Counted from the first letter of the stretch, positions 1 to 5,918 are shown. The stretch is 6,354 nucleotides of DNA from an uncultured Rikenella sp. (GCA_910577885.1 CAJTNK010000045.1:9815-16168); one strand, 5' to 3'. The notes: generated by a model from the letters alone, not told the origin. A program made the numbers and translations.

Positions 1-10
1 TATGCTAGCT

Positions 11-55
11 GAAAGTCTTTTGGGTACCTTTTCTTCAGAAAAGGTACAGTACCCT
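11..55. repeat. Hairpin repeat R1 upstream of ilvE
   Basis: This 45-nt stretch recurs at 3671-3715 with a single mismatch (44/45). It contains a perfect 10-bp stem, GTACCTTTTC (24-33) and GAAAAGGTAC (38-47), around the loop TTCA. A competing pairing is possible between GGGTAC (22-27) and GTACCC (49-54). A third, partial copy follows at 111-130. At 3671 the same sequence forms the right end of a MITE-like element, so this copy may be the right end of an element that starts outside the window. Confidence 0.75.
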
Positions 56-110
56 ACAACCCAAAGACCGTTTACACATTATACCAAGGTAACGCGAGGA
101 AACCGAAGTT

Positions 111-130
111 AAAAGGTACGGTACCCTCCC
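111..130. repeat. Partial copy of the hairpin repeat
   Basis: These 20 bases are identical to 3699-3718, the right half of the second hairpin repeat, including the self-complementary core GGTACGGTACC. The copy lies 57 bp before the ilvE start codon, probably within the promoter or 5' leader. No clear Bacteroidetes promoter (TAnnTTTG with an upstream TTTG) was recognised between 1 and 186. Confidence 0.6.
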
Positions 131-186
131 ATATAGCCCATGCAAAGACGTCAAAGAAAACGAACGAATTTAAAAACATACAACAT

Positions 187-1233
187 ATGAGACCGGAAAA
201 TATTGACTGGAACAACCTGAAGTTCGGGTACACGCGGACCCCGGTGAACGTGCGGTGTTACTGCCGCGACGGGCAGTGGGGCGACATCGAGGAGCATGCC
301 GAAGAGACCGTCACGATGCACATGGCGGCGACGGCGTTGCACTACGGGCAGACGGCATTCGAGGGGTTGAAGGCTTTCCGCTGTCCGGACGGAAAGGTGC
401 GGGTGTTCCGGATGGACGAAAACGCGCGGAGGATGCAAAGCTCGGCGGAGTACCTGCGGATGGGGGTGCCGAGCGTCGAACTCTTTTGCGAGATGGTCAC
501 TCGGGTGGTGACGCTCAACAAGGAGTATATTCCGCCGTACGAGTCGGGCGGTTCACTCTATATCCGACCGGTGATCGTCGGGTCGGGACCGCAGCTGGGG
601 GTCAAACCGGCCGGCGAGACGCTTTTGCTGATGTTCGTGAGTCCGGTGGGACCGTATTACAGCGGTGGGATGAAGGGGATCAGTGCGATAGTAGACCGCA
701 CGCACGACCGGGCGGCACCGTTCGGGACGGGGCATACGAAGGCGGGGGGGAATTACGGGGCGAGCCTGACCTCGGCGCTCGAGGGGCATGAAAAGGGATA
801 TGACAGTGTCTTGTACTTGGATCCGGCACAGCATCGCTATATCGACGAGTGCGGGGCGGCGAACTTCTTCGGGATTCGCGTCGACGGGGCGGCGGATGGG
901 GGACGGGCGCATTACATTACGCCGGCGTCGCATTCGATCCTCCCTTCCATCACGAACAAAAGTCTGCGCCAGATTGCCGCGGATTTCGGGATGGAGGTCG
1001 AGGCGCGGCATGTGGAACTCGACGAACTGAACACGTTCAGCGAGGCGGGTTGTTGCGGGACGGCGGCGGTGATTACGCCGGTCTCTACGATCTTCGACCC
1101 GGCGGACGGGAAGACCTACCGTTTCGGCGAGGGGGTCGGGCTGTGGAGCAAGAAGTTGTACGACGAGTTGGTTGCGATTCAGCACGGCGAGGTGGAGGAC
1201 CGGCACGGCTGGAATACGGTGTTGGACTTGTAG
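187..1233 (+). CDS. ilvE: Branched-chain amino acid aminotransferase
   Basis: This is a PLP-dependent fold-type IV (class IV) aminotransferase. It carries out the last step of valine, leucine and isoleucine synthesis, and the first step of their breakdown, by moving the amino group between glutamate and branched 2-oxo acids in the cytosol. The 348 residues fit the longer, eukaryote-like BCAT family (ilvE_II) rather than the ~309-residue E. coli form. Visible motifs are the N-terminal HYGQTAFEGLKAFR (52-65), the PLP lysine K185 in GHTKAGGNYG, the cofactor-contacting glutamate E221 in DECGAANFF, the SILPSITNKSL stretch (250-260) and GTAAVITPV (291-299). The ATG at 187 is preceded by A-rich sequence without a Shine-Dalgarno, normal for Bacteroidetes. 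The gene appears monocistronic and is followed 24 bp later by a strong stem. Identification is firm; substrate preference among the three amino acids is not visible. Confidence 0.96.
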   Translation: MRPENIDWNNLKFGYTRTPVNVRCYCRDGQWGDIEEHAEETVTMHMAATALHYGQTAFEGLKAFRCPDGKVRVFRMDENARRMQSSAEYLRMGVPSVELFCEMVTRVVTLNKEYIPPYESGGSLYIRPVIVGSGPQLGVKPAGETLLLMFVSPVGPYYSGGMKGISAIVDRTHDRAAPFGTGHTKAGGNYGASLTSALEGHEKGYDSVLYLDPAQHRYIDECGAANFFGIRVDGAADGGRAHYITPASHSILPSITNKSLRQIAADFGMEVEARHVELDELNTFSEAGCCGTAAVITPVSTIFDPADGKTYRFGEGVGLWSKKLYDELVAIQHGEVEDRHGWNTVLDL

Positions 1234-1256
1234 CTTTCGGAGGGAGATTTGATTGT

Positions 1257-1290
1257 GGACGGGAACTGCCTGCAAGGGCAGTTCCCGTCC
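1257..1290 (+). terminator. Terminator-like stem after ilvE
   Basis: A perfect 14-bp GC-rich stem, GGACGGGAACTGCC (1257-1270) and GGCAGTTCCCGTCC (1277-1290), closes a 6-nt loop TGCAAG starting 24 nt after the ilvE stop. It is followed by GCTTGTTTGT, which is only moderately T-rich. Intrinsic termination of ilvE is the simplest reading. Confidence 0.8.
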
Positions 1291-1409
1291 GCTTGTTTGT
1301 CGGTGTGGGTTTGTGAAATTTTCGTCCGTGGTATTTTCTCTTCCGTCAGGCCAGTACCGAGTGCCGGGAGGCACCGCCCGCCCGGCGTAAGGGCCGCCGC
1401 CCGCGTAGG

Positions 1410-1510
1410 GCAGTTCCCTCAAGCCCCTGCGCGCCCCGCCTTAAGAGCGATTCAACTATTTCGCACTCGGCGAAATAGAATGAATCGCCAAGGCGCGCGG
1501 GCAATGACTG
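1410..1510. repeat. Folded inverted repeat P1 with conserved flanks
   Basis: A left flank motif GCAGTTCCCTCAA (1410-1422) is followed by a long imperfect palindrome (about 1430-1499). From the outside inward it has a 5-bp outer stem, a 3-nt bulge CCC on the left arm only (1435-1437), GCCTT/AAGGC (1438-1442, 1490-1494), an asymmetric AAGA versus C, an 8-bp stem GCGATTCA/TGAATCGC, an internal loop, and a terminal stem ATTTCGC/GCGAAAT. The right flank reads GGCGCGCGGGCAATGACTG (1492-1510). P3 has the same layout and P2 a variant of it. No protein-coding potential is seen. It could be a mobile-element end, a recombination site or a structured RNA. Confidence 0.75.
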
Positions 1511-1708
1511 TGGGGCAGAGTAGTTTTCCGGGGCAGCCGCCCGGGAGGTTTCGCTTAGGGTAGAGGCTGGCAGTAAAAGACGCAGTGCGTCCTTCCCGAG
1601 GGGGAGGCGTCCGGCCGCTCGCCTCTTCAAGGCGGCTGTATGCGGAGAAAAGCGGGTGAGTCTTGGGCTGAGAAGTTTGGCTGAGTGGGTCGCGACTCGC
1701 AGAGTTGC
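1511..1708. other. Gene-free stretch between P1 and stem-loop
   Basis: About 200 bp of GC-rich sequence with no credible gene. Open frames here on both strands are low-complexity and match no recognisable family. A small palindrome GACGCAGTGCGTC lies near 1575-1590; otherwise nothing was recognised. Confidence 0.5.
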
Positions 1709-1754
1709 CGGCCTTGTCGCCCAGGCGCGTAGCGCCTCGGGGGGCGCAAGGCCG
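1709..1754. repeat. Nested stem-loop downstream of cassette C
   Basis: Three stems stack in one hairpin: CGGCCTTG (1709-1716) with CAAGGCCG (1747-1754), CGCCC (1718-1722) with GGGCG (1742-1746), and AGGCGC (1723-1728) with GCGCCT (1732-1737) around the loop GTA. Only one T and three bases (CGG plus one G) are unpaired. Further pairing of AGAGTT with AACTTT just outside is possible. Read on the minus strand it lies about 100 bp beyond the 3' end of cassette C, so it could terminate or process a cassette transcript. It has no T-tract, and its role is unknown. Confidence 0.6.
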
Positions 1755-1782
1755 AACTTTCTCCGCCGTCCGGTCCTCAGAC

Positions 1783-1831
1783 TTTCTCGCCCGAAAGGCC
1801 CGGTTGGAGATTAGGCAGAGACAACCCCAGC
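1783..1831 (-). repeat. Conserved 3' flank of cassette C
   Basis: On the minus strand, 1798-1831 matches the sequence after cassette A (6313-6346) at 30 of 34 positions, with the shared core GCCTAATCTC and an ending AACCGGGC. The part 1783-1809, read on the plus strand, also resembles 6056-6082, just after P3. A conserved segment following each variable cassette is reminiscent of the region after a DGR variable repeat, but the match begins about 23 bp after the RCLQE codons, so it is not a classical adjacent IMH. Confidence 0.6.
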
Positions 1832-1853
1832 AAGCCACCCAACGGGTACCCTC

Positions 1854-2049
1854 TTCCTGGAGGCACCGCAACTGAAAACCGCGCCCACCGGGCGTTTTGC
1901 TGGCCATTCGGGCGAGAAAGCCGTAGTTGAAGCCCAAGTAGTGGGCGCTGGAGCCCGTAAATGTCGACGACCAACTGAACCCGTTGATGCCGACACTGTG
2001 CAATGCACTGGCGCTTCTGTTGCTTTCGGCGTCGCGGTAGCCCGGGGCC
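1854..2049 (-). pseudogene. Cassette C: FISUMP/DGR variable-region-like fragment, stop lost
   Basis: Read on the minus strand, this encodes about 65 residues starting PAPGYRDAESNR and ending GFQLRCLQE, with the core GFSWSS. It resembles the C-terminal end of FISUMP / C-type-lectin-like proteins of Bacteroidetes, the fold diversified by DGRs. Only this C-terminal segment exists: there is no upstream body, signal peptide or convincing start. The TAG that follows CTCCAGGAA in cassettes A and B has become GAG, so the frame runs on into unrelated sequence as far as 1452. Its 3' end has diverged (CAGTTGCGGTGC against CCGTTGCGTTGC), suggesting decay. It sits directly behind cassette B in the same orientation, with about 8 bp between the conserved ends. 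Function as a protein is doubtful. Confidence 0.6.
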
Positions 2050-2056
2050 GGGACGT

Positions 2057-2261
2057 CCTCTCCCTATTCCTGGAGGCAACGCAACGGAAAACCGTACCCA
2101 CGGCTGTTGCCATCCTGCGGTTCGAGCCAGGTGGGGTGGAAGTCCAAGAAGCGGACATTGGAGCCGGACACCGTCGACGACCAACTGAACCCGTTGATGC
2201 CGACACTGTGCAATGCACCGGCGCCTCTGTTGCTTTCGGCGTCGCGGAAGCCCGGGGCCAT
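2057..2261 (-). pseudogene. Cassette B: FISUMP/DGR variable-region-like fragment
   Basis: On the minus strand an ATG at 2261 opens a 65-residue frame (MAPGFRDAESNRG... to GFPLRCLQE) ending in TAG at 2064-2066. The ATG lies just outside the conserved cassette start GGCCCCGGG, and cassettes A and C lack it, so it may be accidental. Residues GFSWSS and the RCLQE end mark the C-terminal C-type-lectin-like module. The half after WSS is hypervariable relative to A and C, whereas the last ~30 nt, including CTCCAGGAATAGGGAGAGG, match cassette A exactly. It lies 58 bp beyond the prfB stop on the same strand, so read-through from prfB could transcribe it. It is either a very short ORF or, more likely, a gene-end fragment. 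Confidence 0.6.
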
Positions 2262-2319
2262 AGGGTGTTTTATGGGTTATCTGACTGGAATTCACCCCCC
2301 CCTCAAGAAAAACGCCAAA

Positions 2320-3409
2320 TCACACCTCTCCGCCGAATTCCATCAGGTAAGCCTTGATGAAGTCGTCGATCTCGCCGTCCATCACCCGGTCGACATCCGA
2401 GGTCTGGTGCGATGTCCGGTGGTCCTTGACCCGCCGGTCGTCGAACACGTAGCTCCGAATCTGAGAGCCCCACTCGATCTTCTTCTTCTGTCCCTCCAGT
2501 TCCGCCTGCAAGGCCTGCCGTTTCTCCATCTCCAGCTGGTAGAGCTTCGACCGCAGGATCCGCAGGGCGTTCTCCTTGTTCATGATCTGCGAACGCGTCT
2601 CGGTGTTCTCGATCACGATCCCCGTCGGAATGTGGTACAGCCGGACACCCGTCTCCACCTTGTTGACGTTCTGCCCGCCGGCGCCGCTGCTCCGGTAGGT
2701 GTCCCACTTGATATCCCCCGGATTGATCGTGATTTCGATCGTGTCGTCCACCGCCGGCGATACGAAAACGCTCGCAAACGTCGTCTGCCGCTTGTTGTTG
2801 GCGTTGAACGGCGACAGCCTCATCATCCGATGCACCCCGTTTTCGCTCTTGAGGTACCCGTAGGAATAATCCCCCACGAACTCGATCATGGCCGATTTTA
2901 CCCCCACCTCGTCTCCGTCCTGGATGTCCAATGCCTTGACCGTGTATCCGTTGCGTTCTCCCCACCGCGTGTACATCCGCAGCAGCATCGATGCCCAATC
3001 CAGCGCCTCGGTTCCTCCGGCGCCGGAGTTGATCTCCATGATGGCTCCCATCTTGTCCTCCTCGGAGCGCAACATGTTGCGCATTTCCAATGCCTCGATC
3101 AACCCCAAAGCCTTCGCATAAGCAGCGTCCAAGTCCTCCTCCGACGCCGCTCCCTCGCGGATGAACTCCGGGACGAGGCTCAACTCCTCCATCGCCGTGG
3201 CAATAGCATCGTAATCCGTCACCCAAGACTTGATGGCGGCTACTTTCTTCAACTGGGCCTGCGCCTGCTCGGCGTCGTCCCAAAAGTCCGGCGCTAAGGT
3301 CTGCGCCTCTTCTTCCTTTAACTCCTGACGCTTACCGTCCAAGTCAAAGATGCCTCCTCAGCGCATCCTGGCGCCTTACAAGCTCTTTAATCTGTTCTGT
3401 CGTTATCAT
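2320..3409 (-). CDS. prfB: Peptide chain release factor 2 (programmed +1 frameshift)
   Basis: RF2 recognises UAA and UGA stop codons and triggers peptide release on the ribosome. The gene is in two frames: a 21-codon start (3409-3347, MITTEQIKEL... to RRHL) ends at an in-frame TGA (3346-3344), and a +1 slip on CTT continues as DLDGKRQELKEEE to the stop at 2320. The joined product is 362 residues, against 365 in E. coli. SPF, the stop-codon-reading motif, lies at residues 199-201 and GGQ, the catalytic loop, at 244-246 in SSGAGGQNVN, each about six residues short of the E. coli positions. Serine stands where E. coli K-12 has Thr246. The ATG at 3409 was chosen because the preceding frame is unrelated to RF2. 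The gene is separated from folA by a 340-bp hairpin-rich spacer, so it probably has its own promoter, not recognised here. Confidence 0.97.
3343..3358 (-). promoter_or_regulatory. prfB +1 frameshift site
   Basis: The minus strand reads AGGAGG CAT CTT TGA C. AGGAGG acts as an internal Shine-Dalgarno three bases before the slippery CTT, and TGAC is the poorly terminating UGA context. When RF2 is scarce the ribosome slips to read GAC instead of stopping. This is the classical RF2 autoregulation signal, and the spacing equals that of the E. coli AGGGGGTATCTTTGAC site. A strong Shine-Dalgarno here stands out because gene starts in this window lack one. Confidence 0.95.
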
Positions 3410-3460
3410 GTATCTAATTTTAATTTCTTTGTAGCCATGTTTGGCTACTGTACGGAACTG

Positions 3461-3715
3461 TTCTTTTTGTGAACAAAAAGAACCAAAAAAACTTTCAAGG
3501 ATGCTTACGCATCCTAACTCTATCTCGGTACAGTGTCTGCCGACTGTGGGTCGGGGTTCTCCGGGGCGCATGATGCAGTGCAAAGACTTTGCGCCCTCGG
3601 AAGAATCCCCGGCCCACGAACGGGCTGAGAACCTTGTAACCCGAATGGCTTTAAAGTGCGAAGCACTTTCGAAAGTCTTTTGGGTACCTTTTCTTCAGAA
3701 AAGGTACGGTACCCT
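3461..3715. mobile_element. MITE-like hairpin-ended element between prfB and folA
   Basis: The left end is a perfect hairpin TTCTTTTTGT-GA-ACAAAAAGAA (3461-3482) followed by CCAAAAAAACTTTC. The right end is GAAAGTCTTTTGGG followed by the hairpin GTACCTTTTC-TTCA-GAAAAGGTAC (3684-3707). The inner parts form an imperfect inverted repeat (12 of 14). Inside each end lies a second hairpin: AGGATGC-TTAC-GCATCCT near 3498, and AAAGTGC-GAA-GCACTTT (3653-3669). The centre also pairs: GGTTCTC (3555-3561) with GAGAACC (3627-3633), CCGGGG (3561-3566) with CCCCGG (3607-3612), and GCAAAG-A-CTTTGC (3580-3592). It encodes no protein. The right end recurs upstream of ilvE. On the minus strand the right hairpin starts about 40 nt after the folA stop and may help end that transcript. 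A non-autonomous element or a structured RNA are both possible. Confidence 0.55.
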
Positions 3716-3749
3716 CCCGTAGTCAATGACCGAATGCAAAGAAACGAAA

Positions 3750-4238
3750 TTAAATTCGGTTATAGTCGATAAACTCGAAAGCCGGGGTGTTGTCCGTCGC
3801 CGGGTGGGACTCGTGATAGACCATCTGCCAGACTGCGGTGTCGATTTCCGGGAAGCGAGTGTCTCCCTCGGGGTGTGCCGCGATCCGGGTCAGGTAGAGT
3901 TTGTCGGCGATCGGCAAGGCCTGTCGGTAGATCTCTCCGCCACCGATGATGAATATCTCGTCATCCGAAGCGCCGAATCGGTCGAGGACCTCCAGTGATT
4001 CGACGCGTACGACTCCTTCCGGCACCGTGAGTGCAGGATTCCTGCTCACAACGATATTGGTGCGGTTCGGCAGCGGACGGTTGCCGAGCGACTCGAAAGT
4101 CTTCCGGCCCATCACCACCGGGTGGCCCGTGGTGATGCGTCGAAACCGCTTCAGGTCTTCACTGATGTGCCACGGCATCTGGCCGTTGTTGCCGATGATG
4201 CCGTTCGCGGCGACGGCGACGATGATCGATAGGGTCAT
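3750..4238 (-). CDS. folA: Dihydrofolate reductase
   Basis: This cytosolic enzyme reduces dihydrofolate to tetrahydrofolate with NADPH, supplying one-carbon carriers for thymidylate, purine and methionine synthesis; it is the target of trimethoprim. The 162 residues match the normal bacterial length (about 160). Family motifs are in order: GIIGNNGQMPWHISEDLKRF (13-32) with the catalytic acid D28 (E. coli D27), VVMGRKTFESL (41-51), R59 in PNRTN (E. coli R57, binds the folate glutamate), and the nucleotide-binding IIGGGEIY (97-104). The start at 4238 begins the typical first strand MTLSIIVAVAANG. It lies 15 bp after the stop of the Crp/Fnr-like regulator on the same strand, so the two are probably one transcript. 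All key residues are present, so it should be active. Confidence 0.96.
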   Translation of the reverse strand: MTLSIIVAVAANGIIGNNGQMPWHISEDLKRFRRITTGHPVVMGRKTFESLGNRPLPNRTNIVVSRNPALTVPEGVVRVESLEVLDRFGASDDEIFIIGGGEIYRQALPIADKLYLTRIAAHPEGDTRFPEIDTAVWQMVYHESHPATDNTPAFEFIDYNRI

Positions 4239-4253
4239 GGGGCGGTCGGTTAG

Positions 4254-4922
4254 TTACTGCGGCGCAACCATCGATTCGAGCCCCGAACGGTTCAGAATGA
4301 CGATCTGCGTTTCGGAGAGTTCGATGAGTCGTTTCTTGGCCAGCTCGGCCAGCGTCTGTTCCAGTGCGTGGCGCGTGATCTGCAGTTCGTCGGCCATCCG
4401 GGTCTTGTCGAGCGGCACGGTGTCGGTCGCCGGCGAGGAGGTCGACAGCAGCAGAGCGGCTACCTTCTCGGTCAGCATCAGTACCGACAGCGCATAGATC
4501 TTGCGCGAGAAAAAGTTGGCCCGGTTCGAGATGATGTCGATGAAGTTCGACAGGACGATCATGTTTTCCTGCATCATCTCGAACAGTCCTCCGCGGTGCA
4601 GGGTGAGGATCTCGGTTCCGTTTTCGTTGGCCACCACGTCGATCGGCAGGCGGTTGTACCCCCCGAACAGGAATGCCGGAGCGATCAGCTGCGGAGCGAC
4701 GATGTTGTCGATCGTGCGGCGGTGTCCGGCCGCGTCCGTCACTTCGCCGCGCACCGAACCCCGAAGAATAATCATCAGACCCGAATAGGCCGTGTCCCGG
4801 CGAGCGATGTAGGTGTCGGTGTCGAAGGTTGTCGTTGTGTACGACGCGTGTTCGAGCAGCGTGTCGATGGTCTGCTGGTCGAGCCCCGCAAACAGGGGCG
4901 AATCTTTCAGTATCGGAAACAT
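4254..4922 (-). CDS. Crp/Fnr-family transcriptional regulator
   Basis: The 222-residue protein has the layout of Crp/Fnr regulators: an N-terminal cyclic-nucleotide-binding-like beta-roll (about 1-115, beginning FPILKDSPLFAGL), a long dimerisation helix (about 113-155) and a C-terminal winged helix-turn-helix (about 170-215), with TRMADELQITRHALEQTLAE as the DNA-reading part. The region FLFGGYNRLPIDVVA occupies the place of the cAMP-binding loop but lacks the usual GE...RS residues, so cAMP binding is not supported. There are no cysteines, which rules out an Fnr-type iron-sulfur cluster. Bacteroidetes carry many such regulators of unknown ligand, and no target can be named. It is probably co-transcribed with folA 15 bp downstream, though no functional link is known. 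The ATG at 4922 gives the normal N-terminus, and a plausible promoter lies just upstream. Confidence 0.9.
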   Translation of the reverse strand: MFPILKDSPLFAGLDQQTIDTLLEHASYTTTTFDTDTYIARRDTAYSGLMIILRGSVRGEVTDAAGHRRTIDNIVAPQLIAPAFLFGGYNRLPIDVVANENGTEILTLHRGGLFEMMQENMIVLSNFIDIISNRANFFSRKIYALSVLMLTEKVAALLLSTSSPATDTVPLDKTRMADELQITRHALEQTLAELAKKRLIELSETQIVILNRSGLESMVAPQ

Positions 4923-4952
4923 AGGTCGTGTGTTGTGTGTGGTTTGATACCC

Positions 4953-4984
4953 CGAAGTTAAGGAGTTTCGGGCGAAAATGCCAA
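4953..4984 (-). promoter_or_regulatory. Putative Bacteroidetes promoter of the Crp/Fnr-like gene
   Basis: On the minus strand TTGG (4984-4981) is followed after 20 bp by TAACTTCG (4960-4953), close to the Bacteroidetes sigma-ABfr pattern (TTTG at -33, TAnnTTTG at -7) with one mismatch in the -7 box. Transcription would begin around 4946, leaving a short leader of about 24 nt. It lies between the stem after the upstream gene and the regulator start, which is where a promoter is expected. Confidence 0.4.
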
Positions 4985-4994
4985 CGGTTTTTTG

Positions 4995-5021
4995 TTTCGG
5001 CCCGCAAATTCCGGGCCGAAA
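4995..5021 (-). terminator. Stem-loop after the HU-CCDC81-like gene
   Basis: A perfect 10-bp stem TTTCGGCCCG (4995-5004) with CGGGCCGAAA (5012-5021) and a 7-nt loop lies 6 nt past the stop codon at 5028. Flanking TTTT and AAAA runs can extend the stem. On the minus strand no T-tract follows, so it may stabilise the 3' end or terminate inefficiently. Its place between gene end and the next promoter supports a terminator. Confidence 0.65.
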
Positions 5022-5027
5022 ACCTCT

Positions 5028-5654
5028 TTAGCGGCTCAACAGGCCGGCGAATAGGTCGGTGTGCGTCCACAGGTAGTAGGTCACGTACCCTAAGGCTGCT
5101 GCCGCGATCACGACGGCCAGGAACGAAACCGTGTAGCGGTGCGGATTTTTGCCCTGAGGTCCTCGGGGGCCTCGCCGCGGCTGCCTGCCGTGCCCCGAGG
5201 GTCTGCCGCCGCCGAGTTGTCGTGCGGCTGTCGGAACCACCAACGGTTCGGCCGGCAACGGATTGAGCATCTCGAGCAGCTCGGGGTCGGCGATGAACAG
5301 GCCGCCCGGCCGCCGTGCCTCGTCGTAGCGGACGGTGCCGATCCCCTCGAAGCGCAACGAACCGGCCGGCAGGCCCTCTTCGGCAGCGCTCCGCAGAGCC
5401 TCGTCGAACCACTCGCCGCACAAACCGTCCGCCGCCGCAAGGTCGATTTCGAGGTCCGCGGCAACGAGTTCGGCCAACGGGAGGTCGTCCGGCTCGGGTG
5501 TCACCAGCTCCGGCATTCGACGCGGCGGCTCGAGCCGCTGACCCGGCAGAAAACGAGCTCCGTATCGCACCGTGTGCAATGTCCCGACCCCCTCGACGGC
5601 GATCGGGTCGTGTTGCAGCAGGTTGCGGCGCAAAATGGCGGATACGATGTGCAT
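5028..5654 (-). CDS. HU-CCDC81-like protein with C-terminal membrane anchor
   Basis: The 208-residue protein starts MHIVSAILRRNLLQHDPIAVEGVGTL, which fits the first prokaryotic CCDC81-like HU domain (about 1-50; pattern PGxGxL/F, then FLPG...PP). A second, similar unit follows (about 60-125) with FEGIGTVRYDEARRPGGLFI. Next comes a Gly/Pro/Arg-rich basic linker (147-173) and one hydrophobic membrane segment (about 174-195, YTVSFLAVVIAAAALGYVTYYLW). Known HU-CCDC81 proteins of Bacteroidetes often end in a periplasmic SPOR domain that binds denuded peptidoglycan; here only 13 residues follow the membrane segment, so SPOR is missing. The HU part and basic linker would lie in the cytoplasm. A role linking DNA to the envelope is only an inference from the family. 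The start at 5654 is the first ATG and lacks a Shine-Dalgarno. It is followed by its own stem-loop, so it appears to be a separate unit. Confidence 0.7.
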   Translation of the reverse strand: MHIVSAILRRNLLQHDPIAVEGVGTLHTVRYGARFLPGQRLEPPRRMPELVTPEPDDLPLAELVAADLEIDLAAADGLCGEWFDEALRSAAEEGLPAGSLRFEGIGTVRYDEARRPGGLFIADPELLEMLNPLPAEPLVVPTAARQLGGGRPSGHGRQPRRGPRGPQGKNPHRYTVSFLAVVIAAAALGYVTYYLWTHTDLFAGLLSR

Positions 5655-5843
5655 ACTCTGTATTAGGTTGATTTCGACTGTGTTTCTTGTGTCGGTCTAG
5701 GGGTGCCGCTCGCCCGGCGCACCTGTTGGGTGTTTTGGTGGGGTTTCGCAGCTCGTTATAGCGATGCGCAGCATCGCCCGCTCGCCGCGAGCACGCGGCC
5801 CCGCGCGGGAGCGCAGTTCCCTCAAACCTTGCGCGATAGGTGA
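5655..5843. other. Gene-free upstream region of the HU-CCDC81-like gene
   Basis: The first ~50 bp must hold the promoter of the minus-strand gene, but no clear TAnnTTTG box was found. The remainder is GC-rich, with small palindromes such as GCGATGC-GCA-GCATCGC (5761-5777) and CCCGCGCGGG near 5800. At 5813-5825 GCAGTTCCCTCAA repeats the left flank motif of P1 (1410-1422), and both are followed within a few bases by TGCGCG. No coding region is supported. Confidence 0.5.
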
Positions 5844-5918
5844 GGTCGCCCGCCCGCCTTAAGGGGGATTCCAGTGGTTTTGCGGGAGCAAAATCGGATG
5901 AAATCCCTGCGGGCGACC
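5844..5918. repeat. Folded inverted repeat P2
   Basis: The outer stem is GGTCGCCCGC (5844-5853) with GCGGGCGACC (5909-5918). Inside the left arm is GCCTTAAG, as in P1, but here it is bulged because the matching AAGGC is absent. Then come GGGATT/AATCCC (5865-5870, 5902-5907) and GGTTTTGC/GCAAAATC (5876-5883, 5888-5895) with the loop GGGA. The CA/TG pair closing the middle stem is shared with P1 and P3, although the stem sequences differ. It is a variant member of the family. Confidence 0.65.

Noticed and set aside
553..1422. A 289-codon minus-strand frame
   Set aside because: It is antisense to ilvE, Arg-rich, and without a recognisable family.
1257..1422. GGGCAGTTCCC occurs both in the ilvE terminator stem (1276-1286) and at 1408-1418, as a possible linked repeat
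   Set aside because: The shared stretch is only 11 nt and contexts differ; the copy at 5813 keeps GCAGTTCCCTCAA with the folded repeats but not the terminator context. Likely coincidence.
1430..1499. P1 as a true integron attC site
   Set aside because: The canonical attC core triplets and boxes (RYYYAAC...GTTRRRY) are absent and no integrase is in the window; only the general folded, bulged form is similar.
1452..2003. A 183-codon minus-strand frame as a real gene
   Set aside because: Only its first ~50 codons are the cassette C module; the rest is read-through after a lost stop, into repeat sequence.
2295..2302. Run of eight C after prfB as a phase-variation tract
   Set aside because: It lies outside any coding frame, 18-25 bp past the prfB stop, with no promoter spacing visible; a single homopolymer there is not enough.
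2107..3297. A 396-codon plus-strand frame
   Set aside because: It is antisense to prfB, which has all RF2 motifs; the predicted protein resembles nothing and arises from high GC.
3520..3650. Possible tRNA or CRISPR-like repeat in the folA-prfB spacer
   Set aside because: The pairing is that of nested palindromes, with no T-loop, anticodon arm or CCA, and no regularly spaced direct repeats.
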